This document shows, piece by piece, positions 18,027 through 24,576 of a DNA stretch of 64,000 nt. The notes under the pieces were generated by a model. It was not told where the DNA came from. It was given only the letters and a program-made list of their open reading frames with translations, and did no database searches. Source of the DNA: Planomonospora parontospora (GTDB lineage: Bacteria > Actinomycetota > Actinomycetes > Streptosporangiales > Streptosporangiaceae); contig BMQD01000017.1 of assembly GCA_014647935.1 (NCBI GenBank), positions 62,001 through 126,000 of the forward strand, given 5' to 3'. Made by a program: the position numbers and the translations under genes. Numbering within the stretch: the stretch's first letter is position 1; the number at the start of each line of letters is the position of its first letter.

Positions 18027-18204
18027 GGCATCCAACGGTATTCCCCCGCGGCTCCGTCCCACGAATCCGGCCGGTGACGATCTGCGCCCTTCCGCTGCCC
18101 GTGCGACCTGCGGAGAAACCATCCGGAGCGGGAGCGCCCCGCCGGCCGCGCCCGCACCGCCGGGCCTCCCGGAGCGGACGCGGGCCCGGCCGCACAATGG
18201 AGGC

Positions 18205-18330
18205 ATGATCTGCGACTCCTGCAAGGACCGCCGCCACGAGGACTGCCGGGGCGGGTCGTGGTGCGACTGCCAGCACCAGCCCCCCGCCGAACCCCGGGAG
18301 TCCCCGCTGGACTGGCCCCGCCAGGGCTGA
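18205..18330 (+). CDS. Small cysteine-rich protein (41 aa)
   Basis: ATG 18205 opens a 41-codon frame starting MICDSCKDRRHEDCRGGSWC and continuing DCQHQ. The five cysteines and nearby histidines (C-x2-C, H-x2-C, C-x-C) suggest a small zinc-binding microprotein. CACAAT (18193-18198) ends 6 bases before the ATG, so a leaderless transcript is likely; the GGAGG immediately before the ATG is too close for a normal Shine-Dalgarno. It lies in the divergent gap upstream of the membrane-protein gene. I do not recognise a named family. Confidence 0.6.
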   Translation: MICDSCKDRRHEDCRGGSWCDCQHQPPAEPRESPLDWPRQG

Positions 18331-18385
18331 GGCCGTACCTCCGGGACCGGTCCCCGGCCCGGGACAAAGCCCGGACCAAGACCAC

Positions 18386-18408
18386 GTCCAGAGTGTGGAC
18401 CCGATATT
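18386..18408 (+). promoter_or_regulatory. Candidate promoter/operator of the sulfite reductase operon
   Basis: GTCCA-GAGTG-TGGAC (18386-18400) is a perfect 15-bp inverted repeat, followed at once by GATATT (18403-18408) as a -10 candidate. A start near 18415 would give a short 5' end before the leader peptide ATG at 18437. Which repressor binds is unknown. Confidence 0.4.
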
Positions 18409-18436
18409 GGACATCCCGGGCCGCCAAGGTATCGTC

Positions 18437-18526
18437 ATGGACATGCCAGCGGACCCCATGCTCGTCGTGCGACGCCACGTCGACCTCCTGCGTGTCCGCA
18501 GCGCGATCTGTCGCAACGCCCGTTGA
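18437..18526 (+). CDS. Cysteine-type leader peptide of the sulfate-assimilation operon (29 aa)
   Basis: ATG 18437 opens a 29-codon frame with AAGG seven bases upstream. Its core RRHVDLLRVRSAICR is the pattern of short leader peptides found ahead of sulfur-assimilation genes in actinomycetes, with a single cysteine codon close to the end. Short cysteine-encoding leader ORFs act as cysteine-responsive attenuators in mycobacteria. Here the frame ends 165 bases before sir, followed by a hairpin that overlaps the sir ribosome site. The peptide is therefore taken as a sensor for charged tRNA-Cys rather than a functional protein. Confidence 0.75.
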   Translation: MDMPADPMLVVRRHVDLLRVRSAICRNAR

Positions 18527-18643
18527 CCGTCGCCCTTCGCTGATTCCATCCGGCTCGGCGCGCGACAGGCGTTCTTCCCCGGAGTAGCCGCTTCCCGCGG
18601 AGCAGAACCGGCCCCCGCACTCGACGATGAGGCGGGAGGAGCC

Positions 18644-18690
18644 TGTGCGTGTCCGTCACGTCTTCCCTTCCATCCGTAAGGACGCGCACA
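18644..18690 (+). promoter_or_regulatory. Hairpin covering the sir ribosome-binding site
   Basis: In RNA 18644-18654 pairs with 18680-18690 as an uninterrupted 11-bp helix with one G-U pair and a 25-base loop. The AAGGA ribosome site of sir (18678-18682) is partly inside the 3' arm, and the ATG follows at 18692. This looks like a translational switch linked to the upstream leader peptide. Confidence 0.6.
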
Positions 18691-18691
18691 C

Positions 18692-20374
18692 ATGACGACC
18701 CCGGCCCGCCCGGCCAACCGCCACCACAAGCGCCCGAAGGGCGAAGGCCAGTGGGCTCTCGGCTACCGAGAGCCGCTGAACAAGAACGAGGAACTGAAGA
18801 AGAACGACGACGGGCTCAACGTCCGTCAGCGGATCATCGACGTCTACTCCAAGGGCGGGTTCGACTCCATCGACCCGGCCGACCTGCGGGGCCGGATGCG
18901 CTGGTACGGCCTCTACACCCAGCGCCGGCCCGGGATCGACGGCGGCAAAACCGCGGTCCTGGCGCCCGAGGAGCTCGACGACCGCTACTTCATGCTCCGC
19001 GTCCGCATCGACGGCGGCCGGCTCAGCCTGGAGCAGCTCCGCACCATCGCCGACATCTCCAACCTGTACGGCCGCGGCACCGCCGACGTCACCGACCGGC
19101 AGAACATCCAGATCCACTGGATCGAGATCGAGTCGGTCCCCGACATCTGGGCGCGGCTGGAGGCGGTGGGCCTGTCGACCACCGAGGCCTGCGGCGACGT
19201 CCCCCGCGTCATCATCGGCTGCCCGCTCGCCGGGATCGACAGCGACGAGGTCCTCGACGCCACCGACCAGGTCCGCCAGATCTACGACGACTACGTCGGC
19301 AACCCGGACTTCTCCAACCTGCCGCGCAAGTTCAAGACCGCGCTGAGCGGCTGCCCGGCGCACTGCACCGTGCACGAGATCAACGACGTGGCCTTCGTCG
19401 GCGTCGTCAACGAGCAGGGCCAGGCGGGCTACGACCTGTGGGTCGGCGGCGGCCTGTCGACCAACCCGATGCTCGCCAAGCGCCTGGGCGTCTTCGTCAC
19501 CCCCGAGCAGGCCTCCGAGGTCTACGGCGGCGTGATCGGCATCTTCCGCGACTACGGCTACCGCCGCCTGCGCCACCGGGCGCGGCTGAAGTTCCTGGTC
19601 AGCGACTGGGGCGTGGAGAAATTCCGCGACGTCCTGGAGAAGGAGTACCTCGGGTACACGCTGCCCGACGGCCCCGCGCCCGCGGCGCCGCGCAGCGAGC
19701 GCCGCGACCACGTGGGCGTCTTCCCGCAGAAGGACGGCAACTTCTACGTCGGCTTCACGCCCCGGGTCGGCCGCCTCAGCGGTGACAAGCTGCACCTGAT
19801 CGCCGACATCGCCGAGCGGCACGGCTCCGGCCGGGTGCACACCACGATCGAGCAGAAGATGGTCGTCCTCGACGTCGCCCCCGACCGGGTGGACAGCCTG
19901 GTGGCCGAACTGGAGGCCAACGACCTGCAGGTCAACCCCTCCACCTTCCGCCGCCAGACGATGGCCTGCACCGGCATCCAGTTCTGCAAGCTGGCGATCG
20001 TCGACACCAAGGACACCGCGTCCCACCTGATCGACGAGCTGGAGGCCCGGCTGCCGGACTTCACCGACCAGCTGACCATCAACGTCAACGGCTGCCCCAA
20101 CTCCTGCGCGCGCGTCCAGACCGCCGACATCGGCCTGAAGGGCCAGCTGGTGGTCAACGACGCCGGCGAGCAGGTCGAGGGCTTCCAGATCCAGCTGGGC
20201 GGCTCGCTCGGCGCCGACTCCGGCTTCGGCCGGAAGGTCCGCGGCCTCAAGGCCACCGCCGCGGAGCTGCCCGACTACGTCGAGCGGGTGCTGCGCACCT
20301 TCGAGAAGCAGCGGAACGAGGGCGAGACCTTCGCCGCCTGGGCGCGGCGGGCCGACGACGCGGACCTCAAGTGA
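18692..20374 (+). CDS. sir: Ferredoxin-dependent sulfite reductase
   Basis: The 560-residue product reduces sulfite to sulfide with six electrons from ferredoxin, using coupled sirohaem and [4Fe-4S]. It has the two-fold nitrite/sulfite reductase repeat. The first half carries GRGTADVTDRQNIQIHWIEIE and SGCPAHCTVHEINDV. The second half carries the cofactor cysteines TMACTGIQFCKLA (near residue 430) and INVNGCPNSCARVQ (near 470). Sulfite rather than nitrite as substrate is inferred from the sulfate-assimilation neighbours. Translation probably responds to the leader peptide and hairpin upstream. Its stop overlaps the start of the next gene (GTGA). Confidence 0.93.
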   Translation: MTTPARPANRHHKRPKGEGQWALGYREPLNKNEELKKNDDGLNVRQRIIDVYSKGGFDSIDPADLRGRMRWYGLYTQRRPGIDGGKTAVLAPEELDDRYFMLRVRIDGGRLSLEQLRTIADISNLYGRGTADVTDRQNIQIHWIEIESVPDIWARLEAVGLSTTEACGDVPRVIIGCPLAGIDSDEVLDATDQVRQIYDDYVGNPDFSNLPRKFKTALSGCPAHCTVHEINDVAFVGVVNEQGQAGYDLWVGGGLSTNPMLAKRLGVFVTPEQASEVYGGVIGIFRDYGYRRLRHRARLKFLVSDWGVEKFRDVLEKEYLGYTLPDGPAPAAPRSERRDHVGVFPQKDGNFYVGFTPRVGRLSGDKLHLIADIAERHGSGRVHTTIEQKMVVLDVAPDRVDSLVAELEANDLQVNPSTFRRQTMACTGIQFCKLAIVDTKDTASHLIDELEARLPDFTDQLTINVNGCPNSCARVQTADIGLKGQLVVNDAGEQVEGFQIQLGGSLGADSGFGRKVRGLKATAAELPDYVERVLRTFEKQRNEGETFAAWARRADDADLK

Positions 20375-20514
20375 GCGGCAGAGCGGTCCCGTTCCACTGC
20401 CCGTACTGCGGCGAAGAGGACCTGGAGCCCTACGAGGGCGACGGCGGCTGGTACTGCCGCTCGTGCGCCCGCGCCTTCAAGCTGAAGTTTCTCGGAATCG
20501 GAGTGGTGAGATGA
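20371..20514 (+). CDS. Zinc-ribbon microprotein between sir and cysH (47 aa)
   Basis: The 47-residue frame overlaps sir (GTGA at 20371) and cysH (ATGA at 20511) by four bases each, so it is firmly embedded in the operon. The sequence FHCPYCGEEDLEPYEGDG and WYCRSCARAFKLKFLG form a C-x2-C...C-x2-C zinc ribbon. Streptomycete sulfite reductase operons carry a small protein at the same place. Its role is not established; a partner of CysH or of the iron-sulfur enzymes is a guess. Confidence 0.82.
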   Translation: MSGRAVPFHCPYCGEEDLEPYEGDGGWYCRSCARAFKLKFLGIGVVR

Positions 20515-21239
20515 CCCTGGTGGACGTGGAGATCGGATTACGTCAGCAGCGCGACGCGCTCGACCTGCAGGACATCGTCGAGTCCGCCGCGCGGTTCCTG
20601 GAGGACGCCTCCGCCATCGAGATCATCCGCTGGGCGGCGGCGACCTTCGGCGACCGGCTCTGCCTGACCGCGTCGATGAGCGACGCGCTGATGATCGACC
20701 TGGTCAGCAGGGTCAAGCCGGGCGTGGACGTGCTGTTCATCGACACCGGCTACCACTTCGCCGAGACGATCGGCACCCGGGACGCGGTCCGGCAGGTCTA
20801 CGACGTCAACGTGATCGACGTGCGGCCGTCCCGGACGGTGGCCGAGCAGGAGCGCGACCTCGGCCCTCGGCTGTTCGGCCGCAACCCCGACCTCTGCTGC
20901 TTCCTGCGCAAGGTCGAGCCGCTCAACCGGGCGCTGGAGCCGTACCTCGCCTGGGTGTCCGGCATCCGCCGCGACGAGGCCAGCACCCGCGCCGGGATCA
21001 AGGTCGTGGAGTGGGACGCCAAGCGCCAGATGGTCAAGATCAACCCGATCGCCCGGTGGACGCAGGACGACGTCGACAACTACATGGCCGACAACGGGGT
21101 GCTGATCAACCCGCTGCACTACGATGACTACCCCTCGATCGGCTGCGCCCCCTGCACCCGCCAGGTGGCTCCCGGCGAGGACCCGCGCAGCGGCCGGTGG
21201 GCCGGGATGGGCAAGACCGAGTGCGGCATCCACACGTGA
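20511..21239 (+). CDS. cysH: Adenylyl-sulfate (APS) reductase
   Basis: The 242-residue product reduces APS to sulfite and AMP with thioredoxin. Evidence: TASMSDALMIDLVSRVKPGVDVLFIDTGYHF in the nucleotide-binding fold, and the four cysteines of a [4Fe-4S] cluster in DLCCFLRK (near residue 126) and IGCAPCTR (near 208). These mark the APS-using class as opposed to the cluster-free PAPS enzymes. The C-terminal KTECGIHT holds the catalytic cysteine. The start is the ATG overlapping the zinc-ribbon stop. It makes the sulfite used by sir. No ATP-sulfurylase genes (cysD, cysN) follow, unlike many actinomycete clusters, so they must lie elsewhere. Confidence 0.94.
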   Translation: MTLVDVEIGLRQQRDALDLQDIVESAARFLEDASAIEIIRWAAATFGDRLCLTASMSDALMIDLVSRVKPGVDVLFIDTGYHFAETIGTRDAVRQVYDVNVIDVRPSRTVAEQERDLGPRLFGRNPDLCCFLRKVEPLNRALEPYLAWVSGIRRDEASTRAGIKVVEWDAKRQMVKINPIARWTQDDVDNYMADNGVLINPLHYDDYPSIGCAPCTRQVAPGEDPRSGRWAGMGKTECGIHT

Positions 21240-21994
21240 ACCGCGCCCCGCTCCCGCGGGCCCGGCCGGTCCCGCTGATCGCCGTGGCGCACGGGTCCCG
21301 CGACCCGCGCGCCGCCGCGACGGTGGAGGACCTGCTGGATCTGGTGAGGGAGGCGCGGCCGGGGCTCCCGGTGCGGGCCGCCTACCTCGACCACGCCCCG
21401 CCGACGCTCGCCGGGGTGCTGGCCGGGCAGGCGGAGGCGGCCGTGCTGCCGCTGCTGCTCACCGAGGCCTACCACAGCCGGGTGGACATTCCCGGCGCGC
21501 TGGCCGAGGCGGCGGCCCGGCAGCCGCGGCTGCGGGTGCACCGGGGCGCGACGCTGGGCCCGCACCCGCTGCTGACCACCGCCCTGGAGCGGCGGCTGGC
21601 CGAGGCGGGCGTGGCCGCCGGCGACCCGGAGACCGCGGTGGTGCTGGTCTCCGCGGGCTCCAGCGACCACCGGGCCAACGCGACCGTCGCCCGCATCGCC
21701 CGCGACTGGGCCCGGCGCGGCTGGTGGGCGGCGACCGCCGCCTACGCCTCGGCTGCGGCGCCCGCCCCGGAGGCGGAGGTGCGGCGGCTGCTGGCCGCCG
21801 GGGCGCCCCGGGTGGTCGTGGCCCCCTACCTGCTGGCCCCCGGCCACTTCGCCGACCGGATCCGCGCGAACACCCTCGCCGCGGGCGCGGAGACCGTGGC
21901 GGACGTGCTCGGCGCGGCCCCGGAGGTCGCCTCCGTGCTGCTGGAGCGGTACGGCCAGGCCCTGGGGAGGACCGAGGTCTCCGCGACCGCCTGA
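21236..21994 (+). CDS. Sirohydrochlorin chelatase (CbiX/SirB family)
   Basis: The product (252 residues from GTG 21236, overlapping the cysH stop) has two CbiX-type half domains. The first begins PLIAVAHGSRDPRA and has LLLTEAYHSRVDIPGAL. The second has VVLVSAGSSDHRAN and VVAPYLLAPGHFADRI. The histidines in AHGSRD and AYHSRVD fit the metal-insertion site. In this operon its job is most likely to insert Fe2+ into sirohydrochlorin to make the sirohaem of sulfite reductase. A cobalt chelatase role for B12 is the alternative. Confidence 0.9.
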   Translation: MNRAPLPRARPVPLIAVAHGSRDPRAAATVEDLLDLVREARPGLPVRAAYLDHAPPTLAGVLAGQAEAAVLPLLLTEAYHSRVDIPGALAEAAARQPRLRVHRGATLGPHPLLTTALERRLAEAGVAAGDPETAVVLVSAGSSDHRANATVARIARDWARRGWWAATAAYASAAAPAPEAEVRRLLAAGAPRVVVAPYLLAPGHFADRIRANTLAAGAETVADVLGAAPEVASVLLERYGQALGRTEVSATA

Positions 21995-22016
21995 CCCGGC
22001 GGAGGCGCCCGTCAGG
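21990..22016. terminator. Compact hairpin joining two convergent stop codons
   Basis: CCTGAC (21990-21995) and GTCAGG (22011-22016) form the outer stem and GGCG-GAGG-CGCC (21998-22009) the inner one. Both stop codons of the convergent genes lie in the outer arms. Termination is inferred from position. Confidence 0.45.
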
Positions 22017-22845
22017 GGGTCCGCACCGGCGCTCCGGCCCGGTCCCCGCACCGGAGCACGACCATCTCACCGGTGTCCGGGTCGATCTGCCGGACGTCGT
22101 CCCGGCACTCGGGCTCGTCCAACCGCCGGACCTCGATCCGCCACGTGGCGTCGAAGCTCCCGCCCGCGGCCAGGAGGGCTTCGACGTCCTCCGTCCCGGT
22201 GAGCGCTTCGAGGGGGTCCCCGGCGCCCGCCTCCGCCGCGGGGCCGGAGGCGCCCGCGGCGGCCCGCAACACCGCGCCGGCCACGGTGTGCCCGGCGGGA
22301 CGGCGATCCTGCGGCGGCGCCGTCCAGTGGACCGCGTGCACCGGGCTCTCGATGACGCCGATCCCCGTCTCCTCGCTTTCGCCGCTTCCCCGGCCGCAGG
22401 GGCCCGCCGTCACGAGCCTGCCGTCGACCCAGAGGGCGGCCTTGGTCACCGGCCCGCTGCACCACAGGGTCACCGCGATCCGTCCGCCTCCCGTCGGGAC
22501 CGTGAGCTCCTTCCGCACTCCGCCGCCCGTGAATCCCTGCCGCGCGACCAGCTCCCCGACGAACGGCCCGCCCCTGGGCGTGCCGACGACGGCGGGTGAG
22601 CCCTCCGGCCTGGACATGACGCCGGTCCAGACGTCCTCGGGGAGCACGCCCGCGGTCCCGGCGGGCAGGGTGGCGGCCATCGCGACGGCGAGTCCCGCCG
22701 CCGCCACCCCGCCCGCCGCGCCGAGGCGGCGCCGCCTGATGCGGCGGGCCCGCCGGTCGACGTCGGCCACGGTCACGCCCCTGCAGGGACCGCCGCCGCT
22801 GTCGGTGTCGAAGAGATCGCGCAGATCGCTCTCAGTGATCGTCAT
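22012..22845 (-). CDS. Membrane protein, probable partner of SigE-family sigma factor
   Basis: The 277-residue product overlaps the sigma factor gene by four bases and is clearly co-expressed. Residues 1-40 are cytosolic, then a single transmembrane helix (LGAAGGVAAAGLAVAMAATL, ~42-62) and an extracytoplasmic domain with paired cysteines (LWCSGP, AGPCGRGS, PECRDD, LRCGDR). The layout (short cytosolic arm, one helix, outer domain) is that of membrane partners that often follow SigE-family genes in actinomycetes. An anti-sigma role is inferred, not shown; no canonical zinc anti-sigma motif is present. Confidence 0.65.
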   Translation of the reverse strand: MTITESDLRDLFDTDSGGGPCRGVTVADVDRRARRIRRRRLGAAGGVAAAGLAVAMAATLPAGTAGVLPEDVWTGVMSRPEGSPAVVGTPRGGPFVGELVARQGFTGGGVRKELTVPTGGGRIAVTLWCSGPVTKAALWVDGRLVTAGPCGRGSGESEETGIGVIESPVHAVHWTAPPQDRRPAGHTVAGAVLRAAAGASGPAAEAGAGDPLEALTGTEDVEALLAAGGSFDATWRIEVRRLDEPECRDDVRQIDPDTGEMVVLRCGDRAGAPVRTP

Positions 22846-23342
22846 CTCAGCTCCGAGGTGAGCGCGGCCCGGGCCGCGGGATCGACGCGCAGCTTGGCCA
22901 GCGCCCTGGCGGCCTGGCTGCGCACGGTGGCCACCGAACAGCCGAGGATCTCGGCGATCTCCGCGTCGGGCAGGTCGGCGAAGTAGCGCAGGACCAGCAC
23001 CGCCCGCTGCCGGGCGGGCAGCGCCGCGAGCACCGAGCGCACCTCGTCGCGCGCCCCCAGGTCGGCGGCCGGATCCCGGCCCGCCTCCTCCGGGAGCGTC
23101 TCGGTCGGGACCTCACCCTTCCACCTCCGCCGCCACCAGGTGGCGTGGGTGTTGGCCAGGATCCGGTACACGTACGGGTCGGGATTCTCCCCGACCCTGC
23201 GCCAGGCGAACCACGCCTTGGCCAGCGCCGTCTGCAACAGGTCCTCCGCCGTGCCCCAGTCGCGGCAGAGGAGGTACGCGGTGCGCAGCAGACGGGCCGA
23301 GCGCTGCTCGACGTAGCGCTCGAAGTCGGCCCGGTCACGCAT
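22842..23342 (-). CDS. SigE-family ECF RNA polymerase sigma factor
   Basis: The 166-residue product has sigma region 2 (RLLRTAYLLCRDWGTAEDLLQTALAKAW, residues ~15-45) and region 4 (ALPARQRAVLVLRYFADLPDAEIAEILGCSVATVRSQAARALAKLR, ~107-152), as in SigE-family ECF factors (SigE in the SigE-family sense, not mycobacterial SigE). A GAGGAC ribosome site precedes the ATG. The membrane protein downstream overlaps and probably regulates it. Target promoters cannot be read here. Confidence 0.92.
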   Translation of the reverse strand: MRDRADFERYVEQRSARLLRTAYLLCRDWGTAEDLLQTALAKAWFAWRRVGENPDPYVYRILANTHATWWRRRWKGEVPTETLPEEAGRDPAADLGARDEVRSVLAALPARQRAVLVLRYFADLPDAEIAEILGCSVATVRSQAARALAKLRVDPAARAALTSELR

Positions 23343-23428
23343 GCGGTAGTCCTCACTGATCGGTGGCAGTCACCGAATCACTACCGCCCGGCCCCCGCCG
23401 GGCGTTGCACGCCCCGGGGAATCCGTTC

Positions 23429-24307
23429 TCAGCGCTCCGGCGGGCGCGGCGGCTCGGGGTGCCGTGGCGGGTGGAGGGGAGGGAGCGGGGGAAGCGGGGG
23501 GAGGGGCTGGGACGCCCCGGGCGCCCGGGGCGGCTCGGCGGGCTGCGGAGGGTACGGCTGCCCGTACGGGTCCGGCTGCGGGTGAGCCTGCCCGTGCGGC
23601 GCGTGCCCCAGGTGCCCCTCCCAGTGCGGGGCGGGCGGCGGCAGCTGCCGGTACGGCTCTCCGGTCAGCTCCCCGCGCAGCTCGCGCCACTGCTCCCGCC
23701 AGGCCGCCCAGGCCTTCTTGGTCCTCCCGGCCCGGGCGTCGCCGATCACCTTGACGTCGCCCATGAGGGCGAACGCCTTGACCCGGATCAGCGGCACGTT
23801 CGTGCCGGGGGGCGCCTCGAGCACGTCGACCCGCTTGTCCCCCATGATCGCGATGCCCTCGAGTTCGACGTCCACTCCGTCCGGGACGATGACCTTCACG
23901 TCGCCCATGACCGCCGTGGCGGCGATGTCCACCACACCGGTGCGGACCTCGGCGTCCCGCAGGTCGAGCACGACGTCGCCCATCACCGCCACCGCGCCGA
24001 GCTCCCCGTCGATGCGCCACTTGCCGCGCCGCTTGGAGTCGCCCATCACCGCCACGAACCAGCGCCGCGCCCGGCCGCCCTTCCCCGCGGGCGCGGGCGC
24101 GTGGGCGGGCGCCGGGGCCTGGCCGGCCGGCGGCAGGTCGGAGGTGATGACGGCGAGTTCGGCCTGGGTGACGGCACTGTAGGCCGCCTCCGTGCGCTCG
24201 GTCAGCTCGCCGAGGGTCAGCCGCCCCTCGACCGAGGCGACCCGCAGCCGCTCGACGACGGCTTCCCGCTCGTCGTCCGACGCTCGAATTCCACCCGGAT
24301 CACTCAC
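23429..24307 (-). CDS. DUF1707 protein with LiaF-like MGD repeats and proline-rich tail
   Basis: The 292-residue product begins with the DUF1707 helix pair (IRASDDEREAVVERLRVASVEGRLTLGELTERTEAAY). A beta-solenoid-like region follows, in which the motif MGD recurs about every 22-24 residues (VAVMGDSKRRGKW, VAVMGDVVLDL, TAVMGDVKVIV, IAIMGDKRVDV, FALMGDVKVIG), as in LiaF/DUF2154 cell-wall stress proteins. The last ~90 residues are Pro/His/Gly-rich (YGQPYPPQP, PLPPLPPLPP). TATGTT (24320-24315) lies 7 bases before the GTG start, so the transcript is probably leaderless. A cell-envelope role is inferred. Confidence 0.82.
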   Translation of the reverse strand: MSDPGGIRASDDEREAVVERLRVASVEGRLTLGELTERTEAAYSAVTQAELAVITSDLPPAGQAPAPAHAPAPAGKGGRARRWFVAVMGDSKRRGKWRIDGELGAVAVMGDVVLDLRDAEVRTGVVDIAATAVMGDVKVIVPDGVDVELEGIAIMGDKRVDVLEAPPGTNVPLIRVKAFALMGDVKVIGDARAGRTKKAWAAWREQWRELRGELTGEPYRQLPPPAPHWEGHLGHAPHGQAHPQPDPYGQPYPPQPAEPPRAPGASQPLPPLPPLPPLHPPRHPEPPRPPER

Positions 24308-24334
24308 AAGTCACAACATATCGCGAGTACCCCG

Positions 24335-24366
24335 GGCCGGTCTCCTCCCCGAGGAGGAGACCGGCC
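24335..24366. promoter_or_regulatory. 14-bp perfect palindrome with CCGA loop in a divergent promoter
   Basis: GGCCGGTCTCCTCC (24335-24348) is followed by CCGA and its exact reverse complement (24353-24366). The left arm covers where the -35 of the minus-strand DUF1707 promoter would fall (24338-24343), so an operator is more likely than a terminator, although the hairpin is very stable. Confidence 0.5.
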
Positions 24367-24576
24367 GTCCACCGGACGGTGCAGACGCCCGCGGACGCCG
24401 TGTCGCGCGGGGCCCTGGCGCCCGCGGCGTCGCGCAGGACCCGTGCAGGACCCGGCACCCCTGGGGCGTTGCGGAGGTCCCGCACAGGACCCGCGCGGGT
24501 ACCCGCGCCTTCCGGACCGCGTGCCGTACGGCCCGCTCCACCGGAGGAGGCCCGGGTCCGCCTATGATCCGGAGGC
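24367..24576 (+). promoter_or_regulatory. Upstream region of ankyrin gene
   Basis: The region holds several copies of CAGGACCC-like words and a 16-bp perfect palindrome GCGCGGGTACCCGCGC (24493-24508). TATGAT (24563-24568) ends 8 bases before the ATG of the ankyrin gene, giving a probable leaderless start. I see no gene here. Confidence 0.5.

Noticed and set aside
18692-20374. Assimilatory nitrite reductase
   Set aside because: The family covers both, but cysH, a sirohaem chelatase and a cysteine leader peptide point to sulfite; no nitrate genes are near.
22012-22845. Zinc-binding anti-sigma factor (ZAS)
   Set aside because: No H-x3-C-x2-C motif occurs in the cytosolic arm; the anti-sigma role is left as an inference from gene position.
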